Numbered from the stretch's first letter, positions 41,728 through 50,698 are shown. The stretch: 64,000 bases of DNA from Saccharomonospora sp. NB11 (GCF_015910535.1 NZ_JACBJG010000015.1:62001-126000); one strand, 5' to 3'. The notes: generated by a model not told the origin, from the letters alone. Numbers and translations: made by a program.

Positions 41728-43421
41728 TGAGTGCGATCACCCAGCGACTGCGTTCCCTCTTGCCCGGCCGCGACGACCTCCGTGCCGTCCGCCGCAATCC
41801 CCGCCGTGACCTCCTCGCCGGACTGACCGTCGCGATCGTCGCCCTGCCGCTCGCCCTCGGGTTCGGGGTCTCCTCCGGGCTCGGCGCCGAGGCCGGGCTG
41901 GCGACCGCCGTCGTCGCGGGCGCGTTGGCCGCCGTGTTCGGCGGGTCGAACGTGCAGGTGTCGGGGCCGACCGGGGCGATGACCGTGGTGCTCGTCCCGA
42001 TCGCCGCCGCGCACGGCGTGAACGGCGTGCTGACCGTCGGATTGATCGCCGGTCTGCTGCTGCTCGGACTCGCCGTCGCCCGTGCGGGCCGGTTCATGAG
42101 CTACATCCCCGCCTCGGTGGTGGAGGGCTTCACCCTCGGCATCGCGTGCGTCATCGGCCTGCAACAGATCCCCAACGCTTTCGGCGTCGAGGTCGACGGC
42201 GAACACGTCCTCGGCCTGACCTGGGAGGCGATCCGCGCGTTCGTCCAGGACCCGAACTGGGCGGCGGTGGCGGTGGCCGTGGGTGTCGCGGTCGTGATGC
42301 TCGTGGGAGCCCGGTGGCGGCCCCGCGCGCCGATCTCCATTCTCGCGATCATCGCGGCGACGATCGTCGTGGAACTCGCCGGCCTGCCGGTGACTCCGAT
42401 CGGTGATCTCCCGGCCGGGCTGCCCGCGCCGTCGTTGGGCTTCGTCGACCTCGCGGCCCTGCCCGCGCTGCTGCCGTCCGCGATCGCCGTGGCGGCGCTG
42501 GCCGCGCTGGAGTCGCTGCTGTCGGCGTCGGTGGCCGACGGCATGACGGTCGGGCAGAAGCACGATCCCGACCGCGAGCTGTTCGGCCAGGGGCTGGCGA
42601 ACCTCGCCGCCCCGCTGTTCGGCGGCGTGCCCGCCACGGGCGCGATCGCCCGGACCGCCGTCAACGTGCGGGCGGGGGCGGGCTCCCGTCTCGCGTCGCT
42701 GACCCACGCCGCCGTGCTCGCCGTCATCGTCTACGCCGCCGCGCCCCTGGTGTCGGCGATCCCGCTCGCCGCGCTCGCGGGCGTGCTGCTGGCCACGGCG
42801 GTCAGGATGGTCGAGGTCGGCAGCGTCAAGGCGATGACGAGGGCCACCCGCTCCGACGCCGTCGTTTTGATCTCGACCGCCGTGGCCACGGTGGTGCTGG
42901 ACCTCATCTACGCGGTCGTGCTCGGCATGGTGCTCGCGGGCACGCTCGCGCTGCGCTCGATCGCGCGGCAGGCGCGGCTCGACCAGGTCGACCTCGCCGG
43001 AGACCTGCCCGGCGCCACGACCGACGAGGAACACGCGCTGCTGGCCGAACACATCGTCGCCTACCGCATCGACGGGCCGTTGTTCTTCGCCGCAGCCCAC
43101 CGCTTCCTGCTGGAGCTGCCCGACGTGACGGACATGTCGGCGCTGATCCTGCGCATGTCCCGCGTCACCACCATCGACGCCAGCGGTGCGCTCGTGCTCA
43201 AGGACGCCATCGAGAAACTCGAACACCGCGGTGTCGTCGTCTACGTCTCCGGCGTCCGCGACGGCCACCACAAGCCGTTGGAAGCGCTGGGTGTGATCAC
43301 CCGGCTCGCCGCGGAGGGGCGCGTGTTCGCGACGACTCCCGAGGCCATCGCCGCGGCACGCGCCCACCTCCACGACAACGGGACCTTCCCGGTGGCCTCG
43401 CCGTCGCACGAGCACACCTGA
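41727..43421 (+). CDS. SulP family anion transporter with STAS domain
   Basis: The 564-residue protein has a membrane part of 10-14 helices with the SulP landmark P-L-A-L-G-F-G-V-S-S-G near residue 40 and S-G-P-T-G-A-M at about 77, and a C-terminal STAS domain (about 440-545). SulP proteins move sulfate, bicarbonate or other anions. A GTG at 41724 directly precedes the ATG; both overlap the ArsR stop. Pairing with a Cys-less ArsR suggests control by anion or CO2 status. Confidence 0.92.
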   Translation: MSAITQRLRSLLPGRDDLRAVRRNPRRDLLAGLTVAIVALPLALGFGVSSGLGAEAGLATAVVAGALAAVFGGSNVQVSGPTGAMTVVLVPIAAAHGVNGVLTVGLIAGLLLLGLAVARAGRFMSYIPASVVEGFTLGIACVIGLQQIPNAFGVEVDGEHVLGLTWEAIRAFVQDPNWAAVAVAVGVAVVMLVGARWRPRAPISILAIIAATIVVELAGLPVTPIGDLPAGLPAPSLGFVDLAALPALLPSAIAVAALAALESLLSASVADGMTVGQKHDPDRELFGQGLANLAAPLFGGVPATGAIARTAVNVRAGAGSRLASLTHAAVLAVIVYAAAPLVSAIPLAALAGVLLATAVRMVEVGSVKAMTRATRSDAVVLISTAVATVVLDLIYAVVLGMVLAGTLALRSIARQARLDQVDLAGDLPGATTDEEHALLAEHIVAYRIDGPLFFAAAHRFLLELPDVTDMSALILRMSRVTTIDASGALVLKDAIEKLEHRGVVVYVSGVRDGHHKPLEALGVITRLAAEGRVFATTPEAIAAARAHLHDNGTFPVASPSHEHT

Positions 43422-43425
43422 CCGG

Positions 43426-44811
43426 CTAGAACACCAGGGCCATGAGCTGGATCGGGATCATGGCGATCACCGATGCGCACGACACCGTCAGGGTCACCGA
43501 CTTCAACGCGCCCCGGGTGGTCTGTGGCAGCAAGGTCTGCAACAGCCAGAACGTGTTGCTGGTGGCGTGGATGACGAACAGCGAACCCGCTCCGGCGGCC
43601 AGGGCCACGAAGACCGGGTCGATGCCCAGCAGCGGCATGACCGGACCGAGCACGCCCGCGGCGGTGATCGACGCGAGCACCACGGAGCCGATGGCGATGT
43701 GCAGGACGGCCGCCACCAGCCACACCAGCAGCAGCGGCAGGAAGGTGCTGGTGGAGAAGTAGCCCTTGAGCAACTCGCCGAGGCCGACGTCCTTGACGGT
43801 CTGCGCGAGCGAGCCGCCCACACCGGTCAGGATCAGAATCTGTCCGCTCTCCTGGAAGCCGCGCTTGACGGCTCCGGCCGAACGCTCGGCGGGCAGGGTG
43901 CGGCGGGCCACCACGAACGCGCCGATCAGGCCGATGAGCAGGGCCACCACGGGGTTGCCGAGCAGGTCGACCACCGGGGAAGAGAAGCCGACCATCTCGG
44001 CGATGGCGCCGAAGGCGATGAGCAGCAGCGCCAGTGCCAGCGGAGCCATCGACAGCCACAGCGGCGGGAACGTCCGCTCGCGCTCGGCGGCAGCCTCGGA
44101 AATCTCCTTGGCGGCGGTGTCCTCGGTGTCCTTGGTGTCGTCGTCCATGGCGGCGACGGGCGTCTCGTCGGTCTCGTCGAGCGCGGGCTTCCACAGGCCC
44201 CGCTTGGCGAGCGCGGTGAACAGCGCCAACGTCGTCACGATGGTGAACAGGGCGGTGACGGTGCCGAAGACGAACATCGTGCCGAACGACAGGTTCATCA
44301 CCCCGGCCAGCGCGACCGCGCCGACACCGGGCAGCACGAACACGAGCCCGACCTCGATGCCCAACGCCATCGCCGCACACATGCGAGCCACGCCGTAGGG
44401 GCCGATCTGGCGGGACAGGCGGCTCGCCAGCGGAGCCGTGATCACCAGCAGGACGTCGGCGAAGATCGATTGCAGAACCGTGCCGATGGTGCCGCTGAAC
44501 GTGTAGGGCAGCGCGCGGGGACCGAAGGTCCGGACCAGCACCGCCACGAGTTTCTCGATCGCGCCGAGAGACGTCATCAGCGAGCCCAGCAGCACGCCGA
44601 AGGCGATGAGAAGACCGACCTCGGCCATGAGGTCGCCGAAACCGGTGGTGATCGACGTGAGGGTCCGTTCGGGGCCGAGGCCGGAGACCAGACCCAGGTA
44701 GAGGGCGCCCAGAACGAGGGCGATGGCGGGCGTGACCTTGGCTTTCAGGATGAGCACGACCACACCGACGATGGTGATCGCGGTGTTGGCGAAGACGACG
44801 ATGTCTGACAT
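43426..44811 (-). CDS. GntP family permease
   Basis: The 461-residue protein has about twelve helices, A-L-V-L-G near the start, the H-x-A-I-G-S motif at about 375 and G-S-x-x-x-x-H at about 410, as in gluconate/H+ symporters. A charged insert (about residues 205-249, Asp/Glu/Thr-rich) separates the halves. The ATG at 44809-44811 gives the usual N-terminus. It is divergent from the CoA-transferase operon across a region with two IclR-type palindromes, so it may import that operon's substrate. Confidence 0.9.
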   Translation of the reverse strand: MSDIVVFANTAITIVGVVVLILKAKVTPAIALVLGALYLGLVSGLGPERTLTSITTGFGDLMAEVGLLIAFGVLLGSLMTSLGAIEKLVAVLVRTFGPRALPYTFSGTIGTVLQSIFADVLLVITAPLASRLSRQIGPYGVARMCAAMALGIEVGLVFVLPGVGAVALAGVMNLSFGTMFVFGTVTALFTIVTTLALFTALAKRGLWKPALDETDETPVAAMDDDTKDTEDTAAKEISEAAAERERTFPPLWLSMAPLALALLLIAFGAIAEMVGFSSPVVDLLGNPVVALLIGLIGAFVVARRTLPAERSAGAVKRGFQESGQILILTGVGGSLAQTVKDVGLGELLKGYFSTSTFLPLLLVWLVAAVLHIAIGSVVLASITAAGVLGPVMPLLGIDPVFVALAAGAGSLFVIHATSNTFWLLQTLLPQTTRGALKSVTLTVSCASVIAMIPIQLMALVF

Positions 44812-45000
44812 ACGGGGGTCCGCTTCCGTCGGGTCGGCACGAGGCCGACGCCAGTTGTGCGTCGGAGTGCGGAGACTGTGGACCACGCGGACGGGTCGAT
44901 GCACCCGCGCGGCGACGAAGACGGATCGGCGAAGTGTAACGCGCTGGAAACCGAAATCAAGGGGCTTGTTTTGCGCGTAACCTCGCGGCTATGTTGCTCC

Positions 45001-45040
45001 CTTGCCAGATAGGGCAAGACGTTTGCCAAATACTGGCAAA
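45001..45040. promoter_or_regulatory. Two IclR-type operators between gntP and the CoA-transferase operon
   Basis: CTTGCC-AGATAG-GGCAAG (45001-45018) and TTTGCCA-AATAC-TGGCAAA (45022-45040) are perfect palindromes with a common TTGCC...GGCAA core, one helical-turn-spaced pair. They lie 60-99 bases before the CoA-transferase start, in the divergent promoter region. Confidence 0.8.
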
Positions 45041-45099
45041 TTGCGGGACTGGCGAAGACGGACATCGCACAGACCTGCGAGAGCTGGAGAGACACATTG

Positions 45100-46311
45100 A
45101 TGACACGCAACGACAACGGCCCGTTGACCGGCGTCAAGGTGGTGGAACTCGGGAACTTCATCGCGGCCCCGACCGCAGGCCGGATCCTCGCCGACTTCGG
45201 CGCCGACGTCGTGAAGGTGGAACGCCCCAGGACCGGCGACGAGCTGCGCACCTGGCGGCTGCACGGCGGTGACGTGTCACTGCTGTTTCGCACCATCGCC
45301 CGCAACAAGCGCTCCGTGACGCTGGACCTGCGCTCGGAACGAGGCCAGGACGTCGCCCGACGCCTCATCGCCAACGCGGACATCGTGCTGGAGAACTTCC
45401 GCCCCGGAACCCTGGAGCGGTGGAACCTCGGCCCCGAGGACATCAACCGCGTCAACCCCGACGCCGTGCTGGTCCGCATCTCCGGATTCGGGCAGACCGG
45501 CCCCTACCGGGACCGACCCGGCTTCGGCGGAGTGGCCGAGGCCATCGGCGGTCTGCGCCATCTGACCGGCTACCCGGGCATGCCGCCCGTGCGAACCGGG
45601 GTCAGCCTCGCCGACTCCGTCGCCGGCCTCTACGCCGTGATCGGTGCCCTGCTCGGGTTGTTGCGGCGACGCGCGGGCCGCGGCGGCGACACCGTCGACG
45701 TCGCCCTGTACGAGGCGGTGTACTCGCTGATGGAGTCGTCGGTGCCCGACTACGACGCGTTCGGCGTCACCCGCCAGGCCACCGGTGCCACGATCCCCGG
45801 CGTGGTGCCCTCGAACACCTACCTCTGCGCCGACGACCGCTACGTGGTGATCGGCGGCAACAACAACGCCATCTTCGACCGGCTCATGCGGCTCGTGGGC
45901 CGCGACGACCTCGCCGACGACCCCGAGCTGGCGGACAACGTCGGCCGCGTCCGCCGTGCCGAGGAGATCGACGGCGCGATCAACGCCTGGACCCGACAGC
46001 GGCCCAGCGCCGACGTGCTCGCCGCGCTGGAGGGTGCCTCGGTTCCCAGCGGACCCATCTACGACATTCCGGCCATCGTCGCCGACGACCACTTCGCGGC
46101 GCGCGGCATGCACGAACGACACGCTGTCCGCATCGAGGGCGACGAGACGCGCGAGGTCGTCTTCCCCGGCGTGGTGCCGAAGCTGTCGGAGAGCCCGGGC
46201 CGCACCCGGTGGCTGGGGCCGGAACTCGGCGAGCACACCGACGAGGTGCTGGCCGAACTGGGCTACACCACCGCCGAGACCGACGCCCTGCGCGCCGAAG
46301 GAGTGATCTGA
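45100..46311 (+). CDS. CaiB/BaiF family (class III) CoA-transferase
   Basis: The 403-residue protein has the class III pattern: L-T-G-V-K-V-V-E-L-G at the start, G-A-D-V-V-K-V-E, the catalytic-Asp region near L-Y-E-A-V-Y-S (about residue 207) and a P-S-G-P-I-Y in the last third. It moves CoA between carboxylic acids. The ATG at 45100 follows GGAGAGAC. First gene of an operon with HMG-CoA lyase and IclR; human SUGCT, a succinyl-CoA:3-hydroxymethylglutarate transferase, belongs to this class. Confidence 0.93.
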   Translation: MTRNDNGPLTGVKVVELGNFIAAPTAGRILADFGADVVKVERPRTGDELRTWRLHGGDVSLLFRTIARNKRSVTLDLRSERGQDVARRLIANADIVLENFRPGTLERWNLGPEDINRVNPDAVLVRISGFGQTGPYRDRPGFGGVAEAIGGLRHLTGYPGMPPVRTGVSLADSVAGLYAVIGALLGLLRRRAGRGGDTVDVALYEAVYSLMESSVPDYDAFGVTRQATGATIPGVVPSNTYLCADDRYVVIGGNNNAIFDRLMRLVGRDDLADDPELADNVGRVRRAEEIDGAINAWTRQRPSADVLAALEGASVPSGPIYDIPAIVADDHFAARGMHERHAVRIEGDETREVVFPGVVPKLSESPGRTRWLGPELGEHTDEVLAELGYTTAETDALRAEGVI

Positions 46312-46312
46312 C

Positions 46313-47212
46313 ATGGTGCTCGTCACCGAGGTGTCCCTACGCGACGGGCTGCAGATCGAGCCGGTCGTGGTGCCCACCGAGGACAAGATCCGCTTCGCCA
46401 CGCTCCTGATGGACGCGGGTTTCACGAGCCTGGAGGTCGGCTCGTTCGTCAACCCCGCCAAGGTGGCGACGATGGCCGACACCGAGGACGTGGTCGCCGG
46501 ACTCGCCGACCGACCGGCCACCTGCCACACGCTGGTGCTCAACGAACGCGGCGCGCACCGTGCCGTCGCGGCGGGCGCCCGGCACGCCCGGCTGGTGCTC
46601 TCGGCCAGCGAGGGGCACAGCGTAGCGAACTCGGGCGCCGGCACCGACGAGGTGATGCAGCGACTCACCCGCGCCGCCGAGGTGCTGCGGGAGGGCGGGG
46701 TCCGCATGGAGGGCTGCGTCGCCACCGCGTTCGTGTGCCCGTTCGACGGCGACACCCCGGTCGACCGGGTGGTGCGCGCGGCCCGCTACTACGCCGACCT
46801 CGGCGTCGAGGTGCTGCACCTGGCCGACACCATCGGCGCGGCCTCGCCCGGCGACGTCACCCGCGCCGTCACCGCCGTGCGGGACGTGTTCCCGATCGAG
46901 CAGGTCGGGCTGCACCTGCACAACACCTACGGCATGGCGTCGGCCAACGCCTGGGCCGCCTACGGTCTCGGGGTCCGTCGCTTCGACGCCGCACTCGGTG
47001 GGCTCGGCGGCTGCCCGTTCGCGCCCGGCGCCACCGGCAACATCGCGGCGGACGACCTGATCCATCTGTTCCACCGGGAGGGCATCGACACCGGCATCGA
47101 TTCCGACGCCCTCGGCCCGCTGCGGGAGGAACTGGCCCGGCTGGTCGGGCACGAGCTGCCGTCGGCACTGGCCAAGGTCCCCGCCACACCGGCCGCCGTG
47201 CGGAGGCGCTGA
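46313..47212 (+). CDS. Hydroxymethylglutaryl-CoA lyase
   Basis: The 299-residue TIM-barrel enzyme of the HMGL/DRE-TIM family starts V-T-E-V-S-L-R-D-G-L-Q (metal Asp and catalytic Arg) and has L-H-L-H-N-T-Y-G-M (metal His pair) and the diagnostic C-terminal loop G-G-L-G-G-C-P-F-A-P-G-A-T-G-N with the catalytic Cys. It splits 3-hydroxy-3-methylglutaryl-CoA into acetoacetate and acetyl-CoA. It lies one base after the CoA-transferase stop. Confidence 0.94.
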   Translation: MVLVTEVSLRDGLQIEPVVVPTEDKIRFATLLMDAGFTSLEVGSFVNPAKVATMADTEDVVAGLADRPATCHTLVLNERGAHRAVAAGARHARLVLSASEGHSVANSGAGTDEVMQRLTRAAEVLREGGVRMEGCVATAFVCPFDGDTPVDRVVRAARYYADLGVEVLHLADTIGAASPGDVTRAVTAVRDVFPIEQVGLHLHNTYGMASANAWAAYGLGVRRFDAALGGLGGCPFAPGATGNIAADDLIHLFHREGIDTGIDSDALGPLREELARLVGHELPSALAKVPATPAAVRRR

Positions 47213-47841
47213 TGTCGGAGTTCTTCACCACCGGGGTCGGTGTGCTGGATCGGTCGGTGGCGATCCTCGACTGCGTGGAGAGCCGACCGATGGGCACGAG
47301 CGAGATCGCGCGGGCGCTGGGGCTCACCGTGTCCACCGCACACCGGCTGGTGACGGCGCTGGCCGCGCACGGGTTGCTGCGGCGTGACGGTGACGGCCGG
47401 TTCCACCTGGGGCCCCGCTTCGCGACTTCGGCATTGGCCGAGGTGGCCCGCCCGGTGCTGGCCGAGCTGTGCGCCGAGTCGGGGGAATGCGTGCAGCTGT
47501 GGGTGCGCCGCGCCGAACACCGCCTGTGCGTCGTGAGCATCGAGTGTGGTGAAGAGCTGCGGGCGAGCCAGCCCGAGGGAAGTCTGCTGCCGCTGCCGCA
47601 CGGCTCGTCCGCGCAGGTGTTGCTGGGTGAGATCGACCCGGCCGGACCCGGTTGGGTGGAGACGCTCCAGGGGCGGGCTCCCGGTGTGGGCTCGGTGAGC
47701 GCGCCGGTGCGCCTGCACGGCGACATCGTGGGCGCGGTGTGTCTGTCCGCGCCGATCCAACGACTCGACCCCAGCCCCGGGGCGCGCTACGGGGAGCAGG
47801 TGGTGGCCGCGGCCGCCCGCATCGAGTCCGCACTGACCTAG
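47212..47841 (+). CDS. IclR family regulator (short)
   Basis: The 209-residue protein has an N-terminal winged helix (S-E-I-A-R-A-L-G-L-T-V-S-T-A-H-R-L) and a C-terminal effector domain shorter than usual (family about 250). Its ATG shares the A of the HMG-CoA lyase stop. As the last gene of the operon it probably binds the two TTGCC palindromes upstream of the CoA-transferase and controls gntP as well. Confidence 0.9.
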   Translation: MSEFFTTGVGVLDRSVAILDCVESRPMGTSEIARALGLTVSTAHRLVTALAAHGLLRRDGDGRFHLGPRFATSALAEVARPVLAELCAESGECVQLWVRRAEHRLCVVSIECGEELRASQPEGSLLPLPHGSSAQVLLGEIDPAGPGWVETLQGRAPGVGSVSAPVRLHGDIVGAVCLSAPIQRLDPSPGARYGEQVVAAAARIESALT

Positions 47842-47874
47842 CAACCACGAGCGCGGGTGGGCGCCGGGCCGACG

Positions 47875-48447
47875 TCAGTCGACCCGGCTCGCCTGCGCCG
47901 TGGTGACGGTGAGATCGAGTCGGATCGGCAGGTCCGGATTGTCCAGGGCGGTTCGCGCGTGGGCGAGTGCTTCGCGCTCGATCCGCTGCCGCAGTGCCGG
48001 GAGGTCGACGCCGTCCTCCACCGTGGCGGTGACCACGAGTTCGACGTCGTCGGCGTCGCCGATCACCCGGGCACCGGAGGAGGACACCCCTCGATAGCTG
48101 TCGATCTCCTCGGTGAGGGCCCGGACCACGGCGGCGGGCGCGAGGGTCGTGCGTCCCGGTCCGCCCGCTGCCACGGGCAGGTCGCCGGTGCGGTCGGTGG
48201 AGAACAGGATCACGAGCAGCCACCACACGCACAGCAGCACCAGCACCAGCGCCACCCCGGCCGCCACCGGCCAGAACCAGTCACCGTTGCGGCCCACGTA
48301 GTCGGCGACCACGTTGTCGGTCAGCGACCGTCGTCGGATGCCGCTGCCGAGGAGTCCGAACGACGCGGCGCCGCCGAGGCCACCGGCGGCGACGAGGAGC
48401 AGCGCGAGGACGACGAGGACGGTCCGGTTGGTTCGGTCGGCGTGCAT
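47875..48447 (-). CDS. Alkaline-shock membrane anchor-like protein (AmaP type)
   Basis: The 190-residue protein has two helices at the N-terminus (about 9-30 and 58-84) and a C-terminal soluble part with an Asp23-like beta-strand pattern (V-E-L-V-V-T-A-T-V-E-D-G-V-D-L-P-A-L-R-Q). In firmicutes AmaP tethers Asp23 to the membrane. Last gene of a six-gene operon in which all but one junction overlaps; ATG at 48445-48447 overlaps the preceding stop. Confidence 0.75.
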   Translation of the reverse strand: MHADRTNRTVLVVLALLLVAAGGLGGAASFGLLGSGIRRRSLTDNVVADYVGRNGDWFWPVAAGVALVLVLLCVWWLLVILFSTDRTGDLPVAAGGPGRTTLAPAAVVRALTEEIDSYRGVSSSGARVIGDADDVELVVTATVEDGVDLPALRQRIEREALAHARTALDNPDLPIRLDLTVTTAQASRVD

Positions 48448-48989
48448 CAGGTACTCCGAACCCGAACCCGAACCGACGGCGTCGACCGGAGGTGAAGGCG
48501 GTGGAGACTGCTCCGGGCGGCCTCCACCGCGGACTCCTTGAGCCGTCGCACCGCGGCCTTGTCGTCGATCCGCGTGGTCGCGGCCACCTTCACCCTCCGA
48601 CGTTTCACCTTCACTCGTGCCGTGTGCACGCCGTCGACCTCGGCCACCGCCGCGCGCACGGCCGCCGTCACCCCACGACGCGTGTAGGCGGTGTCGACAG
48701 GCCGAGCGTCGGTGTCCGGGTCGTGGGCCGCCCGCAGCCGCCGGAGTCGGGGGCGCTTCACCTCGGCCGCCAACAGGACCAGACCGACGACCAACAGCGC
48801 CACGCACACGATGCGGACCACGACGTCCTGCCACGACGTGCTCTCGGCCCACCGCTGAGCGGCCCGCCAGTCCCAGATCGCGGGGCCCCGGCCGACCAGC
48901 TCGGCGATCACCTCCACGATCACCAGGACGCCTCCGGCGACGAGCGCGAGACACAGCAGTGTGGCCAGCAGCCGGTTGAACACCCTCAT
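48447..48989 (-). CDS. DUF6286-type membrane protein of the Asp23 operon
   Basis: The 180-residue protein has two helices (about 8-30 and 58-79) followed by a basic Asp23-like tail (V-D-G-V-H-T-A-R-V-K-V-K-R-R-R-V-K-V). It overlaps both neighbours by a few bases. A paralogue-like partner of the downstream gene; probably part of a membrane-bound envelope-stress complex. Confidence 0.75.
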   Translation of the reverse strand: MRVFNRLLATLLCLALVAGGVLVIVEVIAELVGRGPAIWDWRAAQRWAESTSWQDVVVRIVCVALLVVGLVLLAAEVKRPRLRRLRAAHDPDTDARPVDTAYTRRGVTAAVRAAVAEVDGVHTARVKVKRRRVKVAATTRIDDKAAVRRLKESAVEAARSSLHRLHLRSTPSVRVRVRST

Positions 48990-49420
48990 GCGCTGCCTCC
49001 GTCCACTCGTCGCGGGCGGTCACCCCTGGTCAGGTCGGTCACTTCGATGTCGATGTCGGTGACCACCAGTCCGGTCAACGCGGAGATCCGGTCACCGACG
49101 TGCCGCCGCACGGCCGCGCAGACACGGGGGATCGGCGCGGGCCACCGAACACTGATCACCAGCGACAGCCGCGCGGTGGAGCCGTCGACCCGGGCGACCG
49201 TCTTCGGCTTCGCCGTGAGGCTGGTACGTCGCACCCCCGGTGTCTTCCGGCCCCCGAGCATGCGACCGAACCCGGAGGCGGCCGACCCGGCGTCCGCGAC
49301 CTCCGCCGCCGCGTGCGCCGCGAGCTTGGCGACGACATCCTCGCCGATGTCGATGCGACCGAACTCCGTGAGCCCCGGCCGGGCCGGTTCCGCCGCCACG
49401 GTCGTAATGTCCTCGCTCAT
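48986..49420 (-). CDS. Asp23/Gls24 family protein
   Basis: The 144-residue protein has the Asp23 core: I-D-I-G-E-D-V-V-A-K-L-A-A-H-A, a V-D-G-S-T-A-R-L-S-L-V-I-S-V strand and a late T-G-L-V-V-T-D-I-D-I-E-V. Cytoplasmic. It overlaps the small membrane gene upstream and the DUF6286 gene downstream. Confidence 0.88.
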   Translation of the reverse strand: MSEDITTVAAEPARPGLTEFGRIDIGEDVVAKLAAHAAAEVADAGSAASGFGRMLGGRKTPGVRRTSLTAKPKTVARVDGSTARLSLVISVRWPAPIPRVCAAVRRHVGDRISALTGLVVTDIDIEVTDLTRGDRPRRVDGGSA

Positions 49421-49608
49421 CGGCTCTGGCGGCGGTCCGACACGAACCGGGAGACGTCGACGTCGCCGTCGAGTACCTTGCCGATCACGTACCCGATCAG
49501 GGTCACGAACAGCACGAGCAACAGATGCCCGAACCCGCCGAAAGCCCAGGCGAGACCGAGCGCCAGCCCGACCAGCGTTCCCAGGTATGCGCGGGGCATG
49601 GTCATCAC
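49417..49608 (-). CDS. Small membrane protein (DUF2273-like) of the Asp23 operon
   Basis: The 63-residue protein has two close hydrophobic stretches (about 7-24 and 27-44) with G-x-x-x-G patterns and a short charged tail. DUF2273 proteins accompany Asp23 and AmaP genes. Two in-frame ATG codons at the start; the second may be used. Confidence 0.75.
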   Translation of the reverse strand: MMTMPRAYLGTLVGLALGLAWAFGGFGHLLLVLFVTLIGYVIGKVLDGDVDVSRFVSDRRQSR

Positions 49609-49609
49609 C

Positions 49610-49957
49610 TCACGACTCGCAATCGAGGTCGGCGCGCCCGACCGGCGCGTCGACCAGATCGGCGACGATCACATCCACCCGCCGGCCCGCCGCGTAGGGC
49701 GCGACCGCTGCCTGGATGCGTCTGCCGAGTTCCGGCACGGGAACACCCCACTGCGCGACGACCTGCACGGTCACGCGATCCGGTTCCACCCGGACCCCGG
49801 GCACCGTGCGTCCGGGCAGGTAGGACACGGTCGGCGCCTGGGCCGGTGTGGACGTACCGCTCTCCAGACCGGCGACTCCGTCGCAGGCACGGACAGCGGC
49901 GGCGACAGCGTCGACGTCGACACCGTCCACGAGGGCGACAACGGCGAAAGCGGTCAT
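49610..49957 (-). CDS. Asp23-like envelope protein, small
   Basis: The 115-residue protein has a degenerate Asp23 half: V-R-V-E-P-D-R-V-T-V-Q-V-V-A-Q-W-G-V-P-V-P-type strand-helix, then R-R-V-D-V-I-V-A-D-L. Its start overlaps the stop of the first Asp23 gene by ATGA-type overlap. Role inferred from the operon. Confidence 0.65.
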   Translation of the reverse strand: MTAFAVVALVDGVDVDAVAAAVRACDGVAGLESGTSTPAQAPTVSYLPGRTVPGVRVEPDRVTVQVVAQWGVPVPELGRRIQAAVAPYAAGRRVDVIVADLVDAPVGRADLDCES

Positions 49958-50400
49958 TGGACCCTCTGCTGCGTTTCCTGTCCTCCCTCGTCCGGCAGGT
50001 ACACGTCGTCGACGTTGATGTTGACCTCGGTGACCTCCAGACCGGTCATCCGTTCGACGGCCTGCTTGACGTTGCGCTGGATGCTCCTGCCCAGCTCCGC
50101 GACCGAGATGCCGTACTCGACCACGATGTCCAGGTCGACCGCCGCCTGGGTCTCACCGACCTCGACGCCGACTCCCTGGGAGAAGCTGGGCCCGGAGCTG
50201 CCGGGAATGCGTTCCCGGATCGCACCGACCGCGCGCCCGCCGGACGTGCCCATGGCGTGCACCCCGCTGATCTCACGGCAGGCGACACCGGCGATCTTCG
50301 AGACGACGCTCTGGGAGACGCTGATCCGGCCGTCGTCAGTGGACAGCGGGTCGCGCGACTGCTTCGTCGATCGACTCGGGTTCTGCTCGGGTTGGGACAT
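49954..50400 (-). CDS. Asp23/Gls24 family protein, first gene of operon
   Basis: The 148-residue protein has the full Asp23 pattern (I-S-V-S-Q-S-V-V-S-K-I-A-G-V-A, D-L-D-I-V-V-E-Y-G at about 90, T-G-L-E-V-T-E-V-N-I-N-V at about 120). The ATG at 50398-50400 follows no strong ribosome-binding site; the residues before it in the longer frame are low-complexity. It leads the six-gene envelope operon (50400 to 47875). Confidence 0.88.
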   Translation of the reverse strand: MSQPEQNPSRSTKQSRDPLSTDDGRISVSQSVVSKIAGVACREISGVHAMGTSGGRAVGAIRERIPGSSGPSFSQGVGVEVGETQAAVDLDIVVEYGISVAELGRSIQRNVKQAVERMTGLEVTEVNINVDDVYLPDEGGQETQQRVQ

Positions 50401-50698
50401 GCGGCACCTCACGCAGCTCGTTGACCGTACCGAGGCCGACGGCTCCCGGCACGAGCGGTTTCTGCCCGCATACCCGGCCTCCGCGCCCGAACACCCGAGG
50501 CGCCGAAGCGATGCCCGGACGGGTGGTGCTCGGCCGGTGGCCACGGAGCGTCGAGGTCGCCCGTCGGTGCGTGCGGTGTGAGACACATCGAGGAATGCGG
50601 CGCCCGTCGAGCCGGTTCATCATGACCGCAGTGGGGTGTCCGTCCGAGGCGACGCACCCCCGGTCCGAGATCGCGATCGGCGAAGGAAACACCACTTC
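50401..50698. promoter_or_regulatory. Divergent promoter region, Asp23 operon / aldo-keto reductase
   Basis: About 298 bases without a gene separate the two divergent units. I see no clear palindrome. Promoters for both must lie here. Confidence 0.4.

Noticed and set aside
41721-43415. Long minus-strand frame opposite the SulP gene
   Set aside because: His/Arg/Gly-rich antisense shadow of a convincing transporter gene; similar shadows lie opposite the acyltransferase, DHA2 and Asp23 genes.
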